A stretch of DNA of 64,000 bases from Saccoglossus kowalevskii (taxonomy: Eukaryota; Hemichordata; Enteropneusta; Harrimaniidae): assembly GCF_000003605.2 (NCBI RefSeq), contig NW_003119425.1, positions 1,030,244 through 1,094,243 of the forward strand, read 5' to 3'. Position 1 is the first letter of the stretch, and the number at the start of each line of letters is the position of its first letter. A program made the position numbers and the translations under genes. Below, piece by piece: positions 53,459-64,000 of the stretch. The notes below the pieces were generated by a model that was not told the origin of the DNA, ran no database searches, and saw only the letters and a list, made by a program, of their open reading frames with translations.

Positions 53459-53657
53459 ATGGCGGAGGTAGAAAGTGGGAACTCGTCGGGAGAAGAGATG
53501 GAGGTGATAGAAGCCGATGGTGACGATGAAGGCATCGATGATAGAACACATAAGACAGGAGAGACGAATGTGTATCTTCCGGGTGGAAACATGGATGAAG
53601 GGGAAGAACTTGTCAGGGACGAATCGGCATATGTTATGTACCATCAAGCTCAAACAG
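53459..53657 (+). CDS. GRWD1: GRWD1 exon 1
   Basis: 66 codons + 1 nt from ATG to donor CAG|GTGATG. Acidic start [20 protein letters not shown], then VYLPGG and [20 protein letters not shown], the conserved block ahead of the first splice. Confidence 0.93.
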
Positions 53658-56600
53658 GTGATGCATGTCCGACCTTTAAATCTTCAGCAAGTTCTAATTT
53701 GAATATTTTTCTAAATTTGTATTTATTATTTAAGCAGTCATAATAATAATAATAATACAGGTTTTCAATTCTTGTCAATTAAACCATGTAGAATCATGTT
53801 AAGTATGTTCGATTTTCTGCTGTTATCACGGCCACAAATTCATTTTCTTGATTTTTAGTCCCCGTTCGGACGCAGTCCGAAAACGGGGACTTATGTTTTG
53901 ACCTCCGTGTGTCCGTGCGTGCGTGCGTGCGTGCGTCTGTGCGTGCGTCCGGACCTGTATCTTAGAAATGCCTGGACCAATCACAATCAAACTTCACACA
54001 TACATCATACATGATATCATACATATGCACGTCAATTTGTTCCATGATCTGATTCAAGATAGCCGAATGGCGGCCATTTTTGTGCTAAAAATCATCAAAA
54101 TCGAGCATTTCCCGGCTGTGTACAGATGGATTTTGTTCAAACCTTGTATATACGTTGGACATTATAGGACCTTGATGCACATCATTTTGTTTTACGATCT
54201 GATTCAAGATGGCCGAATGGCGGCCATTTTTGTGCTAAAAAATCCTAAAAATCAAGCATTTCCCGGCTGTTTACAGATGGATTTTGTTCAAACTTGGTAT
54301 ATACATTAGACATTATGGGACCTTGATGCAAATAATTTTGTTTTTCAGATAACATTCAAAATGGCCGACTGGCGGCCATTTTACATTAATCAATGTGGTT
54401 CTCGTGCCATATCTCCGACTTGTTTTGACTGATTATGTTCAAATTTTAAATATTCATTATACATCATGTCATAGATAGACAGATATATTGGTTTGACGAT
54501 CCTATTCAAAATGGCCGAATGGTTGTCATTTTTGTACTAAAAAATCATCAAATATCAAGCATTTCTGGCATTTATGGATGGATTTCGTTCAAACTTGGTA
54601 CATACATTAGACATTACGGGTTCCTGATGCACGTCATTTTATTTTTCAGATCAGATTCAAAATGGCTGTCTGGCGACCATTTTGTTTTAATGAATGGGTT
54701 TCCAGACCCATATGTCTGACTTGTTTTGACTGATTATGTTCAAACTGTTAATATTCATTATACATCATGTCACAGATATACGGATATATTGGTTTGACGA
54801 TCCTTTTCAAAGTGTGCTATTTTGGTGCTAAAAAATCCTCGAATATCAAGCATTTCTTGCATTTATGGATGGATTTTGTTCAAACTTATAACACACATTA
54901 CATTACAGGTTCCTGATGCATGTCATTTTATTTTTCAGATTGCATTCAAAATGGCAGACTGGCGGCCATTTTGTTTTAATGATTGGGCTTCTAGAGCCAT
55001 ATCTCTTAAATGCATTGACTGATTATATTCAAATGTTATATATTCGTTGTACATCATGTTCTATATATATATATACCCGTACATATATTCAAAATGGCTG
55101 ATTTTGAATGCTGTTCCAGAGCAATATCTCTCAATATGGACAAGTACTTGTTTGACGATCAGATACAAATGTCAATCATTTTAATGTTAAAAAAATCATA
55201 TTCCTGACATGGTTATATTCCAGCTATATTACTATAAACATAACTATATATCTTAAATTTGATAACTAACTGGGACTGTGCCATGCATGGCTTGTTATAA
55301 ATATTTTTTGAATTTCTGTGGTAGTTGAATCTAACCATCTAACCATCCAACCAATGAGCCAGTGTAGTGTGCTATTTGGTGTGTTATTTTATCGGCCAAT
55401 ATAAAATTATACATGACATTAAATGTGTAGCTCCTCCCCCCTCCCGTGCAGTTATTGCTTGCTGTACAACTTGTGAGAATATAATTAATATACCATTGGC
55501 TGATTTAAATTGAATAAATTCAATATTTAATTAATAACAATATTTTTTTTCTTATTTTCATCTAGGCGCCCCATGTTTAAGTTTTGACATCTTGAGGGAC
55601 AATCTTGGCGACTCTCGCACGCAGTTCCCTTACACCTGCTTCATCGTGGCTGGGACGCAAGCCGAAAAGGCGCACCTCAACAACGTGATTGTTATGAAGA
55701 TGAGTAATTTGCATAAAACGTGTAAAGAAGATAAAGAGGAAGATGATGAAGACAGCGAGAGTAGTGATGATGAGGAGGAGGAAGAAGAGAAGCCGGAGTT
55801 GGAAACAACAACACTGCGACACATGGGAACAGTTAACAGAATTAGGGTAAGTAGTTCTGTAGTGGAATCAACTTTGAAATATGGACCTACATCTATTTAC
55901 AAAAAAAAATAAAACCTTGCAACCAAACTGTCATGTTTCTTCTAAATCAAAGTGGTCGCTGTTGCTATGTCAACAGTGGCATGATGAACTCCTAATTGGC
56001 GCAGCAAAAACTATTTGTGTGCTGTACCAAACGTCTTCATACTGTAGAGGAGGCAAGGGGGGATAGCTGGTAGAGGTTACAGAAAATGAAAAAGGCATTT
56101 TACGTTTTTACAGGAAATAAAATGAAAGTTCCATTTACAGTAAAAAATAGGTTTTTACACTTTACGGATAAAGTAAATTCCTAATTACATTTTTATAATA
56201 TATTTGATAATTTGTGTTTAAGAATCAAAATTGGAAATTGCACACAAATTTATTTAATGTGGAAAATGCTTTATATGCTTACAAAAAAGGGTCTTTGTAC
56301 AAATTGCGGACGAATAAATAGCTGATTACATTTTAAACCTGGCCCATGTCTACGAATTTACCTTTTTGATTTATTTACGAAAATAAAAACGATTGATTAC
56401 AGCTTACAAAAATGCCTCTTTAATTCAAATGAAATGAAACTTTTCATATTTTACGTTCCTGAGATATTTGTCATTATTTTTCAAAATATAAATATACTTT
56501 TTTATAAAAATATACATACATACATTGATTACATTGATTTGATTTAATTTTCTTATATATTCCATTTATTGTTTTGTGCAGAATACTGTTATTAATGACA

Positions 56601-59476
56601 TACCATTAGCAGCCACGTGGTCTGAAAAAGGGAGTGTCCATATCTGGGATCTAAAGCAACACGTTGATGCGTTGGAAGACAGCGCATTATTGGCTCGAAT
56701 CACTAAACATGATAATACAAAACCATTGTTTACATTCAGTGGCCACCAGACTGAAGGATTCGCTGTGGACTGGTCACCGACTGTTGTTGGTAGGTGTTTA
56801 TTAGATGTTGGTTCAGACCATAATCATGCGGGAACGAAATTTCAAGAATGGTTACCATGCCCTGTGTAGTTCAAATTCTTTCGATAAGCTTAATAACAAA
56901 TTGTGGCGTACCTGAAACTTGATATGCAATAATATACCCACAATGCCACAGAATTATACTGTAGGTGCATCATGGTAAAACATGTACCGGTAGGTGTTTT
57001 GTAATGCTGAGTCGCACATACTGTAATATACTTTATTTTAGCTGGCATTAATTTTGGGTGTTTTTTATGGAATTTGTTTTCACTGATTTTTTACCAGTTG
57101 AATGTGAAATAGGGTATATTCGCTGGATTTTATTTTCACTGAGTGGTTTCTTCAACGAAAATAGCGCAAATTAATTCCAAGTGAAAATTAAAGTATTTTA
57201 CAGTAATAGTGTTATCATGAAAATGACTTGAATTGATAGCCATTTTGGCAGACATGATACAATTCTTGCATGCAACTCATAGATGGTTCACAAAATCATT
57301 TCACTGGAAATGTAATATCCATTAACATTTTCCGCTACTTATTATTAAATTCATATCACAATTTGTCATAACATGTCATACACCACAGATAAAATCATTA
57401 CAATTAACATAAATTTGTTATCTTTATTAGGTAAACTTGCCACCGGTGATTGTAAAAAGAATATCCATATATGGAACCCGACTGACGACGGAAGCTGGCA
57501 TGTTGATCAACGACCATATATAGCGCATACTGACTCAGTGGAAGATATACAGTGGTCTCCCAATGAAAATACAGTAAGTATTTGTTGATTATTTTGTAGT
57601 AAATATAACTTTTGCATTGAACGTGGCTATTGTAGCTTTAATTAATTTGACATTTTTGACTCGTGTGTGTGTGTGCGTTTGATGCAAGTCATTCGTCATG
57701 TCTGTGTATTTGGATGTGTGTATCAAATCTTGAGAATCACTGGGTGGATTGGTGCATTCGTCATGTCTGTGTATTTGGATGTGTGTATCAAATCTTGAGA
57801 ATCACTGGGTGGATTGGTGCATTCGTCATGTCTGTGTATTTGGATGTGTGTATCAAATCTTGAGAATCACTGGGTGGATTGGTGCATTCGTCATGTCTGT
57901 GTATTTGGATGTGTGTATCAAATCTTGAGAATCACTGGGTGGATTGGTGCATTCGTCATGTCTGTGTATTTGGATGTGTGTATCAAATCTTGAGAATCAC
58001 TGGGTGGATTGGTGTTCAATTCAATACACAGATTCTTTATGATGAAATCCAGATTCCTTTTTGGTACAAAACAATGCATATTAATTAGGTAATTTGCATA
58101 CACAATTTTAGCATGTTCTTTGTATTTTTTTGCAACACTTTGCACAAATGCATTGAAACTTGAGCTCTGAGAGCATTCATGGAGCTTTAAAATCGATGCA
58201 TTGAGACTGTGATTTGTCATATTTGATATTCTGAATTTGCATACATTGCAGGCCTTGTCTTTTACAAATAGGTTCAGAATAAGAAAATAGCGCTCCAAAA
58301 AGCTCCGGGCGAGTCATGGGGGTGATTTCAATGTGTTGAGAATGAGAATGTGTAATACTACATAAAAAAATGAAGTGAATCGCTTTCCCTTGCCTTAAAA
58401 AGAAATTGTTATTGCTGGGAAAAATGGGGATTTTAAAATTGCTGTGTCACTCAGTAATTCAGCACAGAAGCGAATCCATCCACATTCAAACTCAAAAACA
58501 AATGTATTAGTGCGAAGCGAATACAAACAGTCAATCATCAAATAGACAGCTGAAATGATCACCAGCATTCAGACGCACAGAAAAACATTCTACGTTTCCT
58601 ACAATTTAAACTATAAAATATCTTGCATAATAAGACAACAATAAAGCTCAGCAATTGTTCTAAGAAGGCATCTTTAGAGTCAGTGTAAGATTGTGTTTGA
58701 TTGGCTACCCAAATCTGATACCCAACGTCCAATCATAAAGCAGCTTGTTTGTTGATGGGTTTATTCGTATCAAATTTTATCTTTATTTTTATTCACAGGT
58801 GTTTGCATCTTGCTCAGTGGATAAAACTATACGTGTGTGGGACTGCCGAGCGGCACCGAATAAAGCTTGTATGCTGACAACCACAGCCCATGATAGTGAT
58901 GTCAATGTCATCAGCTGGAATCGGAAAGAACCATTCATCCTGTCTGGCGGGGATGATGGCTTGATCAAAGTGTGGGACCTAAGACAATTCCAGGTTAGTA
59001 TATTGATAGTAGATATAGTTATCAACATCCATAGGAGTTTTGTCAGATTGCTGCTTTTAAATTATTTTAACAGTATTTCAAACCCAAAATCCTTTGCACA
59101 ACGGTCTGATTTTGTTATTCACTACTACATTGAGACTTTCATTTCTTACTTACAGAAAGGAAAACCGGTGGCCAAATTTAAACACCACACTGCACCAATC
59201 ACATCTGTTGAGTGGCACCATGCAGACAGCACAGTGTTTGCAGCATCGGGAGCTGACAACCAAATGACGCTGTGGGATTTGGCAGTCGAGAAGGACGAGG
59301 AAACCACAACATCGGGTGGAGGAAATTCCTCACAGGTGGATGTGCCACCGCAGTTATTGTTTATTCACCAGGGACAAATGGACATAAAGGAACTTCACTG
59401 GCACCAACAGTTACCGGGGGTGATTATAAGTACGGCTCAGGACGGTTTTAATATATTTCGGACTATCAGTGTGTAG
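53459..59476 (+). CDS. GRWD1: GRWD1, glutamate-rich WD repeat-containing protein 1 (six exons, complete)
   Basis: Coding exons 53459-53657, 55566-55846, 56582-56789, 57431-57573, 58799-58993 and 59156-59476 join in phase to 448 aa, close to the human length as I recall it (446). Order of parts: acidic N-terminus; [18 protein letters not shown]; an Asp/Glu-rich run; then WD40 repeats ([63 protein letters not shown]); and the family C-terminus [14 protein letters not shown]1 is a nuclear/nucleolar histone-binding protein (yeast Rrb1) that chaperones ribosomal protein L3 and helps MCM loading. The ATG in AAAATGGCGG is used; the upstream in-frame stretch has only a TTG. It is tail-to-tail with CIAO3 and head-to-head with CCDC154. 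Confidence 0.95.
53858..55280. mobile_element. Hairpin-headed tandem-repeat element in GRWD1 intron 1
   Basis: Starts with hairpin GTCCCCGTTCGGACGCAG / TCCGAAAACGGGGAC (53858-53890), followed by a (TGCG)n run. Then seven to eight units of about 150 bp follow, each carrying an AAGATGGCCGAATGGCGGCC-type palindrome (near 54071, 54221, 54373, 54523, 54674 and 54963). Later units alternate between two variants. The right side fades near CTGGGACTGTGCCATGCATG (55270-55290). No coding. Confidence 0.68.
55566..55846 (+). CDS. GRWD1: GRWD1 exon 2 (acidic stretch)
   Basis: 2 nt + 93 codons; acceptor TTTTCATCTAG, donor AGG|GTAAGT. Contains [15 protein letters not shown], the AGTQAE block and the Asp/Glu run that gives the family its name. 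Confidence 0.95.
55847..56581. other. GRWD1 intron 2
   Basis: AT-rich, no recognised repeat. Confidence 0.55.
56582..56789 (+). CDS. GRWD1: GRWD1 exon 3
   Basis: 69 codons + 1 nt; acceptor TTTTGTGCAG, donor G|GTAGGT. Contains [13 protein letters not shown] and [12 protein letters not shown], the first WD-like blades. Confidence 0.95.
57019..57205. mobile_element. Fold-back MITE, CCAGCGAA family, copy 5 (inverted), GRWD1 intron 3
   Basis: TACTGTAATATACTTTATTT to TAAAGTATTTTACAGTA with TATTCGCTGGATTTTATTTT inside. Confidence 0.75.
57431..57573 (+). CDS. GRWD1: GRWD1 exon 4
   Basis: 2 nt + 47 codons; acceptor TCTTTATTAG, donor ACA|GTAAGT. Contains [19 protein letters not shown] and [12 protein letters not shown]. 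Confidence 0.95.
57690..58014. repeat. 65-bp minisatellite in GRWD1 intron 4
   Basis: CATTCGTCATG recurs at 57690, 57755, 57820, 57885 and 57950. The five units are almost identical, so the expansion is recent or the copy number is unreliable in the assembly. A (GT)n tract precedes it. Confidence 0.92.
58015..58798. other. Rest of GRWD1 intron 4
   Basis: Nothing recognised. Confidence 0.5.
58799..58993 (+). CDS. GRWD1: GRWD1 exon 5
   Basis: 65 codons, phase 0 at both ends; acceptor TTATTCACAG, donor CAG|GTTAGT. Two WD repeats: [12 protein letters not shown] and [13 protein letters not shown]. Confidence 0.95.
59156..59476 (+). CDS. GRWD1: GRWD1 exon 6 (last)
   Basis: 106 codons + TAG; acceptor TTACTTACAG. 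Contains [26 protein letters not shown] and the end FRTISV. Confidence 0.95.
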   Translation, partial: KGKPVAKFKHHTAPITSVEWHHADSTVFAASGADNQMTLWDLAVEKDEETTTSGGGNSSQVDVPPQLLFIHQGQMDIKELHWHQQLPGVIISTAQDGFNIFRTISV

Positions 59477-59899
59477 TTAAATCGATAGTTGTGAATCGAT
59501 GGTACAATCTGTGTACACTACATGGAATGAATGTCAAATATTTTATTTGTAATATAACTATATGTTGTCTAGAAATTTTGATCCGAGCCATTGTCCACTC
59601 CAGGGACAGGTTAAAATGATTTAGTTGCCCTTAATACAAATTTAAATTGACCTCAGCACGTAAAATAACTCACTTTGAGGTTTATAATCAAAAAATTAAT
59701 TTTTTATTATTTCTGAATTTCAGATTTTTTTATTTATAAATTTATTAAATAGTATTTTGCTTTGCTTTGAGATGTAACACTGACATGATTCTAATTGCAT
59801 AGTTAATACAATCATGTGATTTTTAAAATCTCCCAATTGTTGTTCTGCAATACAAAATACACTTTATATTGCTGGAGTGTAGGGAAGATAATAGATCGT

Positions 59900-59905
59900 A
59901 ATAAA
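59900..59905 (+). terminator. Possible GRWD1 poly(A) signal AATAAA
   Basis: AATAAA about 425 nt after the GRWD1 stop. The region between is AT-rich with no other gene. Position-based call. Confidence 0.4.
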
Positions 59906-60567
59906 AGTTGAGTTACTGCACTATTCTGTGTATTAGCTGATGAAATATATATATGAATTACATGCATGACAAAATATCTTGCTGTCTTAGTTCATCAATT
60001 CCCATGATGCAAGGTGTTCTAATATTGTACAAAACTATGCCATATACGATGTACAATGCATCTGCGATACCAATGAAGCATCTCTGTATAGATGGATATT
60101 TTAAGTCAAAGTAAATAAATTTAGATAGATTGAAATGTAAGCTTGTCGCACACACTAAATACAATTTTTCGGGAAGACTTTATTATATTGATACAGAGAA
60201 GGTATATGTATTACATTCATTCTTGTACATATCTGTATACCTAGTACTAGGTATTGATAACGTAAAATGTGCGAAGTGAGATTGGTGCCAATACATGTTT
60301 ATTAAACTAATCATACCAGTGAATGGTTATGTGCACCACTACTAATGAATATCGGAAATAAATGCTGCTTGTTAGATTGTTACTTTTAGTTTGGCATAAA
60401 AATCACCTGTGTATGCCACTCCACTATAATATAGATGCAATCCTTGAAATACCTCACAACCAACAAGTTTCTTTAGAAATTAAACTCACTGTTAATTGGT
60501 CGGTTCAAATGTTGCATGCTGGGAATTCCTTATAATAAAGCAATCACCCGTGTTTTCATTGATGTTA

Positions 60568-60575
60568 TTTTTATT
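60568..60575 (-). terminator. Possible CIAO3 poly(A) signal
   Basis: AATAAA on the minus strand (TTTATT on plus) about 270 nt after the CIAO3 stop. With the GRWD1 signal near 59900, it leaves about 0.66 kb between the two convergent 3' ends. Confidence 0.35.
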
Positions 60576-60841
60576 TGATAAGATGCAACTGTAACAATGT
60601 TCCTAGGCATTGGTGGATTGTCATAGTATAAATACATGTATCTGCTGTCTGGAGATCTCTTGAACTTGATATATACCATACTGCAGTGAGGTGGTCTCGT
60701 TAAAATGACAATAACTTTCTACGTACATATTCCAATATATTTAGCAGATGATATTTAAATTGTCAGTCTGCTGACTTAAATAGATGTAATTTTTCAGCCA
60801 ATTAAATGACAAATCATGCTGCTAATTTGTCTCAATAAATA

Positions 60842-61083
60842 TCACCATTTCAGATTCAGTGCAGATGTATCTTTTTCTATTTCATGGTATTGAGTATGTA
60901 ACATAGTCCTCATTTTATCACTGTCCATGCCTCCTAGCCAATCAGCATAAAGCGTTTCCATCGCACCGTTTTCCTGTGGTGTCCTCGTTTGCGCAGAATG
61001 GTAGATTTCTTCCACCTTGGTGAGTAGATCATTTGCACCCTGCAAGTTCTCAGCTCTGATCTGACCACCACCATTTAGACATC
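60842..61083 (-). CDS. CIAO3: CIAO3 last exon
   Basis: 2 nt + 79 codons + stop; acceptor [22 protein letters not shown] ... [19 protein letters not shown], with the C-terminal Trp. Confidence 0.95.
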
Positions 61084-63275
61084 CTGGAAAACAAAAATTC
61101 AGCAAATATCAATGACAAAACCATTTAGCTCCCTCCCTACCCAAAACAAATAGTGGTGGCATAAATAACGAGAGAAAACCTCAGTTTGGTGTTTGAGGGC
61201 GCTGTTTCATAAATCACTTGTTGAAAGAAATTCAACATACAATACTTTTCTATAAAATATAAAAAATGAAGTTTATTATACAGGTTTATTGCCATCAAAT
61301 GAAAGAGTAATTTTATTAGTATATGTACCACCAAAACCATAGTCCTTAGAATTATATTTCTGAGGCTATCCTCGGGGTCGGAGCTACGTCACGGACGTTC
61401 TACATTGGTAAGACGCGCACCACTGTACCACGTATTTCTATGGGCTTTGTGCGCGCTGCTGTGGAACGACGGTAGAGCCGGTGAAAACTCGAGAAAACAA
61501 CACAAACTCAACTTAAAAGTAATCCTGAACAACCAAATTCATATATGTTACACACGTAGGGCTAATCTTGTTACACTGTTCAGAGGACTCTCAACAACCA
61601 TCGCAAAGTACCGTTTTCTGCTAGTTTTTTGGTCTTTGTTTTCACCGCGAGGGTTGCCAGGCGGTAGAAAATGCCCGCCCCCGAGGATATATCAAAATTA
61701 CAACAGGGTTTAGCTCATTTAATGTAGTTTGAGATAAACTTACCTGAAGGACATGCCATGACTTCTACAAAATGGTATGGGCTTTTACCTCTCTTGATCT
61801 TCTGTACCAAATTTTGAATATTGCGAAATCCGTTGGCGATTGCAAATTTCAATTCTACTTTTCCATTGACTTCAAGCGTTACTTCCTTAAAATCTTTATT
61901 TCTGTAATGACAAATACATGTAGTATACTATATACTGTAGAATACTTTATTTTTGCTTGGAATTTATTTTCGCTGAAGGGATGATTCCGTGAAAATAAAA
62001 TCCAGCGAATATACTTTTTTTCCTATATTTCACTAAACTCATCAAAAATCAGTGAAAATAAATTCCATACAAAACTCCCAAAAAGCCTTTTCTGCGAAAA
62101 TTAATTCCATCAAAAATAAAGTATTCCACCATTTGGGGTTCGGGTGTAGCATTTACCTCATTTAAAGTTGAATCTACATATCACCTTATTAACTTAGTAA
62201 AACTGTAATTCAATCATTTTATATAAAAAATTTGGTATGGCTGGACATATTTCAAAGATACATGTATGGATGAAATTATGACTTAAAAATTCCCCATTGG
62301 TTTAAAAAAGCAATACATACAGACAATGAAATTACATAAAAACTCAACTTAAATAAGAACACTTCAGTTCAATTTTAGATCCAACCATGAATATCTTTTT
62401 CTTACCAGGTATATTTTACAAGAATTAAAATTCCTCAAACCAAGAATGTATATGTTTACTAGTTTCTTTCAAGGTTGTGTACCCAAATACAACCATCATC
62501 ACAATTAGAACTTGATTATAAATTGTACTGATATACAGCTGACAAACCTGAGCATTTTATACTGTATACTATCTACTTGATGTCCGTAGAGTTCAAGGGC
62601 AGCATGCTTCAGTATGTACTCAAGATATCCTCCAGATCCACTGCCGCCATGGCCAATCACTTCGTTGTTTTCTGATCTGGTAAATCTAATGTATAGAAAA
62701 GAAAATTTGTATTAGGCCACTACAGTTGTGAACAGTAAGAGGGTGTTGTCATAGTTACCAATTGTATGTACCACTGAATTTCCACAAAACAGAGATATCA
62801 AGGGGGCCTTTTGATGGGTGTATTTTTTCAAAGCAACTTACATTGTATCTAGGTCATGTGACTCCACATCTGCCAATAGGACTCCTTCTTTTTCTAACAT
62901 AACTTCCACTTCACCTGAATCAAAATTAAAAGAAAACTTAAATAAAATGAAACACTCTTCAAAAACACTTGGTTTTATTTAGAGGAAATATGATATGTCA
63001 AAACATGAAAAAAAAAAGAGGTTTACCTGAAGTGATGACACAATCAACATCCCTCGTTCTGTAAATGTCATTGTAAAAATCTTGCCTCGATGCTTCCAGT
63101 TTCTTGTCAAAGCATGGCATCACGGTCACATGATAAATCTGATCGGCAGTTTTGTTGTGTTTTTTAGCGAAATAATCCTTTACAAGTGAGCCCATGATCT
63201 GTTGCGGTGACTTTGTCGTACTGATGTATGGTAGTATGTAGCTGCCATGTGTCTTCTCAGCGTAGCACACCCAGC
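60842..63275 (-). CDS. CIAO3: CIAO3 (NARFL/IOP1) cytosolic Fe-S assembly factor, 3' half; 5' end outside the window
   Basis: Five exons (63275-63027, 62914-62842, 62685-62548, 61901-61744, 61083-60842) join in phase to the C-terminal ~285 residues. The family is a [FeFe]-hydrogenase-like protein that works in the cytosolic iron-sulfur assembly (CIA) pathway, between the early scaffold and the targeting complex. Blocks seen: [75 protein letters not shown] and [16 protein letters not shown]. The Cys in VMPC and the two in MACPSGC are in the positions of the hydrogenase-type cluster ligands. The protein ends in Trp (ALNLKW), as is usual for the family. Upstream exons, including the CPG part of the split codon, are not within the last 725 bases. 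Confidence 0.95.
61367..61690 (+). mobile_element. CTCGGGG-ended MITE, copy with best ends, CIAO3 intron
   Basis: TATCCTCGGGGTCGG at the left and CCGCCCCCGAGGATA at the right are inverted repeats. Length 324 bp. GC-rich ends, no coding. Confidence 0.72.
61744..61901 (-). CDS. CIAO3: CIAO3 exon
   Basis: 1 nt + 52 codons + 1 nt; acceptor GTCATTACAG, donor [20 protein letters not shown], then [19 protein letters not shown] and the first MAC Cys. Confidence 0.95.
61933..62130. mobile_element. Fold-back MITE, CCAGCGAA family, copy 6, CIAO3 intron
   Basis: TACTGTAGAATACTTTATTT to AAAAATAAAGTATTCCACC with AAAATCCAGCGAATATAC inside. Closest in sequence to copy 1 at 13262. Confidence 0.75.
62548..62685 (-). 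CDS. CIAO3: CIAO3 exon
   Basis: 1 nt + 45 codons + 2 nt; acceptor TATACATTAG, donor AG|GTTTGT. Contains [20 protein letters not shown], a conserved glycine-rich block. Confidence 0.93.
62842..62914 (-). CDS. CIAO3: CIAO3 exon
   Basis: 2 nt + 23 codons + 2 nt ([20 protein letters not shown] and three more); acceptor TTTTGATTCAG, donor GTAAGT. This is a variable part of the family. Confidence 0.9.
63027..63275 (-). CDS. CIAO3: CIAO3 exon (first of five in window)
   Basis: 2 nt + 82 codons + 1 nt; acceptor TTCCCCGGCAG, donor TCAG|GTAAAC. Runs from [10 protein letters not shown] to RDVDCVITS and includes the VMPC cluster Cys. Confidence 0.95.
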
Positions 63276-64000
63276 CTGCCGGGGAAGATCAAAGTGAGAG
63301 AGAAAAGAGTGAGAGAGAAAAAAGTATGATGCTACAATGTGATTTTGTAAGTTACAAATAATTGAGGACAAAAGCCATGACGAAGATGTTTTCAAAACTT
63401 CCCTTTCCATCCCAATGTACAGGATTTCCTGAGTATTTTCAACCAATAAAATGAAGGTTTTATGTGATTTGCATGTTATTATTTCATGTAAATTACATAT
63501 TTTGTTGTAGCTTTACTTTATTGTAATGTAATCAAAATCCCAATGAGAATACAACATCAGTACGGATAACTGGTATTATTATGATGAATTTTAAAGTGAC
63601 ATATTAGATTGAAATTAAATTTTTAACAATAAGAACCATCACATCAAGGTTGAACAAATTTAATTTATTTTCAATATACCGGTATGTATAGAATAGATGT
63701 GAGGAGTAATCTCACAATAAGAACACAAAATGTTTTTAAAATTACATAGGTATGAATATCAGGTTAGGTGGGCAAGAGTTTAAATTCAGTTTCGGCATAG
63801 TTTAGGGTTTAAAACATTTTTTCAAATTATAATTATTTACCAGCAGTCTATCATTATTTTCAAAACTGCAAACATTTCTACCACCTACCAACATGCACAC
63901 GAATGGGAAATGCAATCTGAGCTAAAGTATGCTTTATGGAAATCAGGTAATTCACATAAATTCGATACAATTTTGTATCCATTTTCTGACATTTTTCAAA
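63276..64000. other. CIAO3 intron running off the window
   Basis: No upstream CIAO3 exon was found in these 725 bases. AT-rich, no repeat recognised. Confidence 0.55.

Larger units (their letters stand above)
59477..60841. other. 3' UTRs and spacer between convergent GRWD1 and CIAO3
   Basis: AT-rich; no other gene or repeat recognised. Holds the candidate poly(A) signals of both genes. Confidence 0.6.

Overview
This is AT-rich eukaryotic (animal) DNA. Genes are split into short exons with GT-AG introns, and the introns are packed with small inverted-repeat transposons (MITEs), minisatellites and tandem-repeat elements. Family content and repeat style suggest a marine invertebrate; the species cannot be fixed from sequence alone. 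Three host genes are recognisable. No viral or LTR element, tRNA, rRNA or CRISPR array was seen.

Minus strand, about 3.6-50.6 kb: a long coiled-coil gene that I assemble as a CCDC154 homologue, with about 22 coding exons whose phases all fit. It is variable at three levels. Two first exons (50.6 kb and 38.9 kb) both end in the phase needed by the common second exon. Two tandem 83-nt exons (24.5 and 23.4 kb) have recognisably related peptides and the same entry and exit phases, so only one can be used per in-frame transcript. Three last exons (8.6, 7.5 and 4.0 kb) start with related coiled-coil segments and end in unrelated low-complexity tails: short N/D/K-rich, long poly-Asp, and Pro-rich heptad repeats. 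This predicts at least 12 isoforms. It is the most interesting system in the window.

Plus strand, 53.46-59.48 kb: a complete six-exon GRWD1 (glutamate-rich WD-repeat protein; ribosome biogenesis and histone binding), 448 aa. Two CACGTG E-boxes lie just upstream of the ATG. Introns 1, 3 and 4 hold a hairpin-headed tandem-repeat element, a MITE and a 65-bp minisatellite.

Minus strand, 60.84-63.28 kb and beyond the right edge: the five 3' exons of CIAO3 (NARFL/IOP1), the cytosolic iron-sulfur assembly factor. It is tail-to-tail with GRWD1. CCDC154 and CIAO3 are both on human 16p13.3 as I recall, so their linkage here may be ancient.

The remaining sequence is introns and intergenic DNA. It holds several TTAA-flanked, piggyBac-like MITEs, a six-copy fold-back MITE family, TIR-bounded elements made of ~155-bp tandem repeats, minisatellites of 21, 39, 65 and 70 bp, two perfect palindromes, an exact 153-bp duplication, and one 331-base assembly gap whose two edges carry the same sequence.
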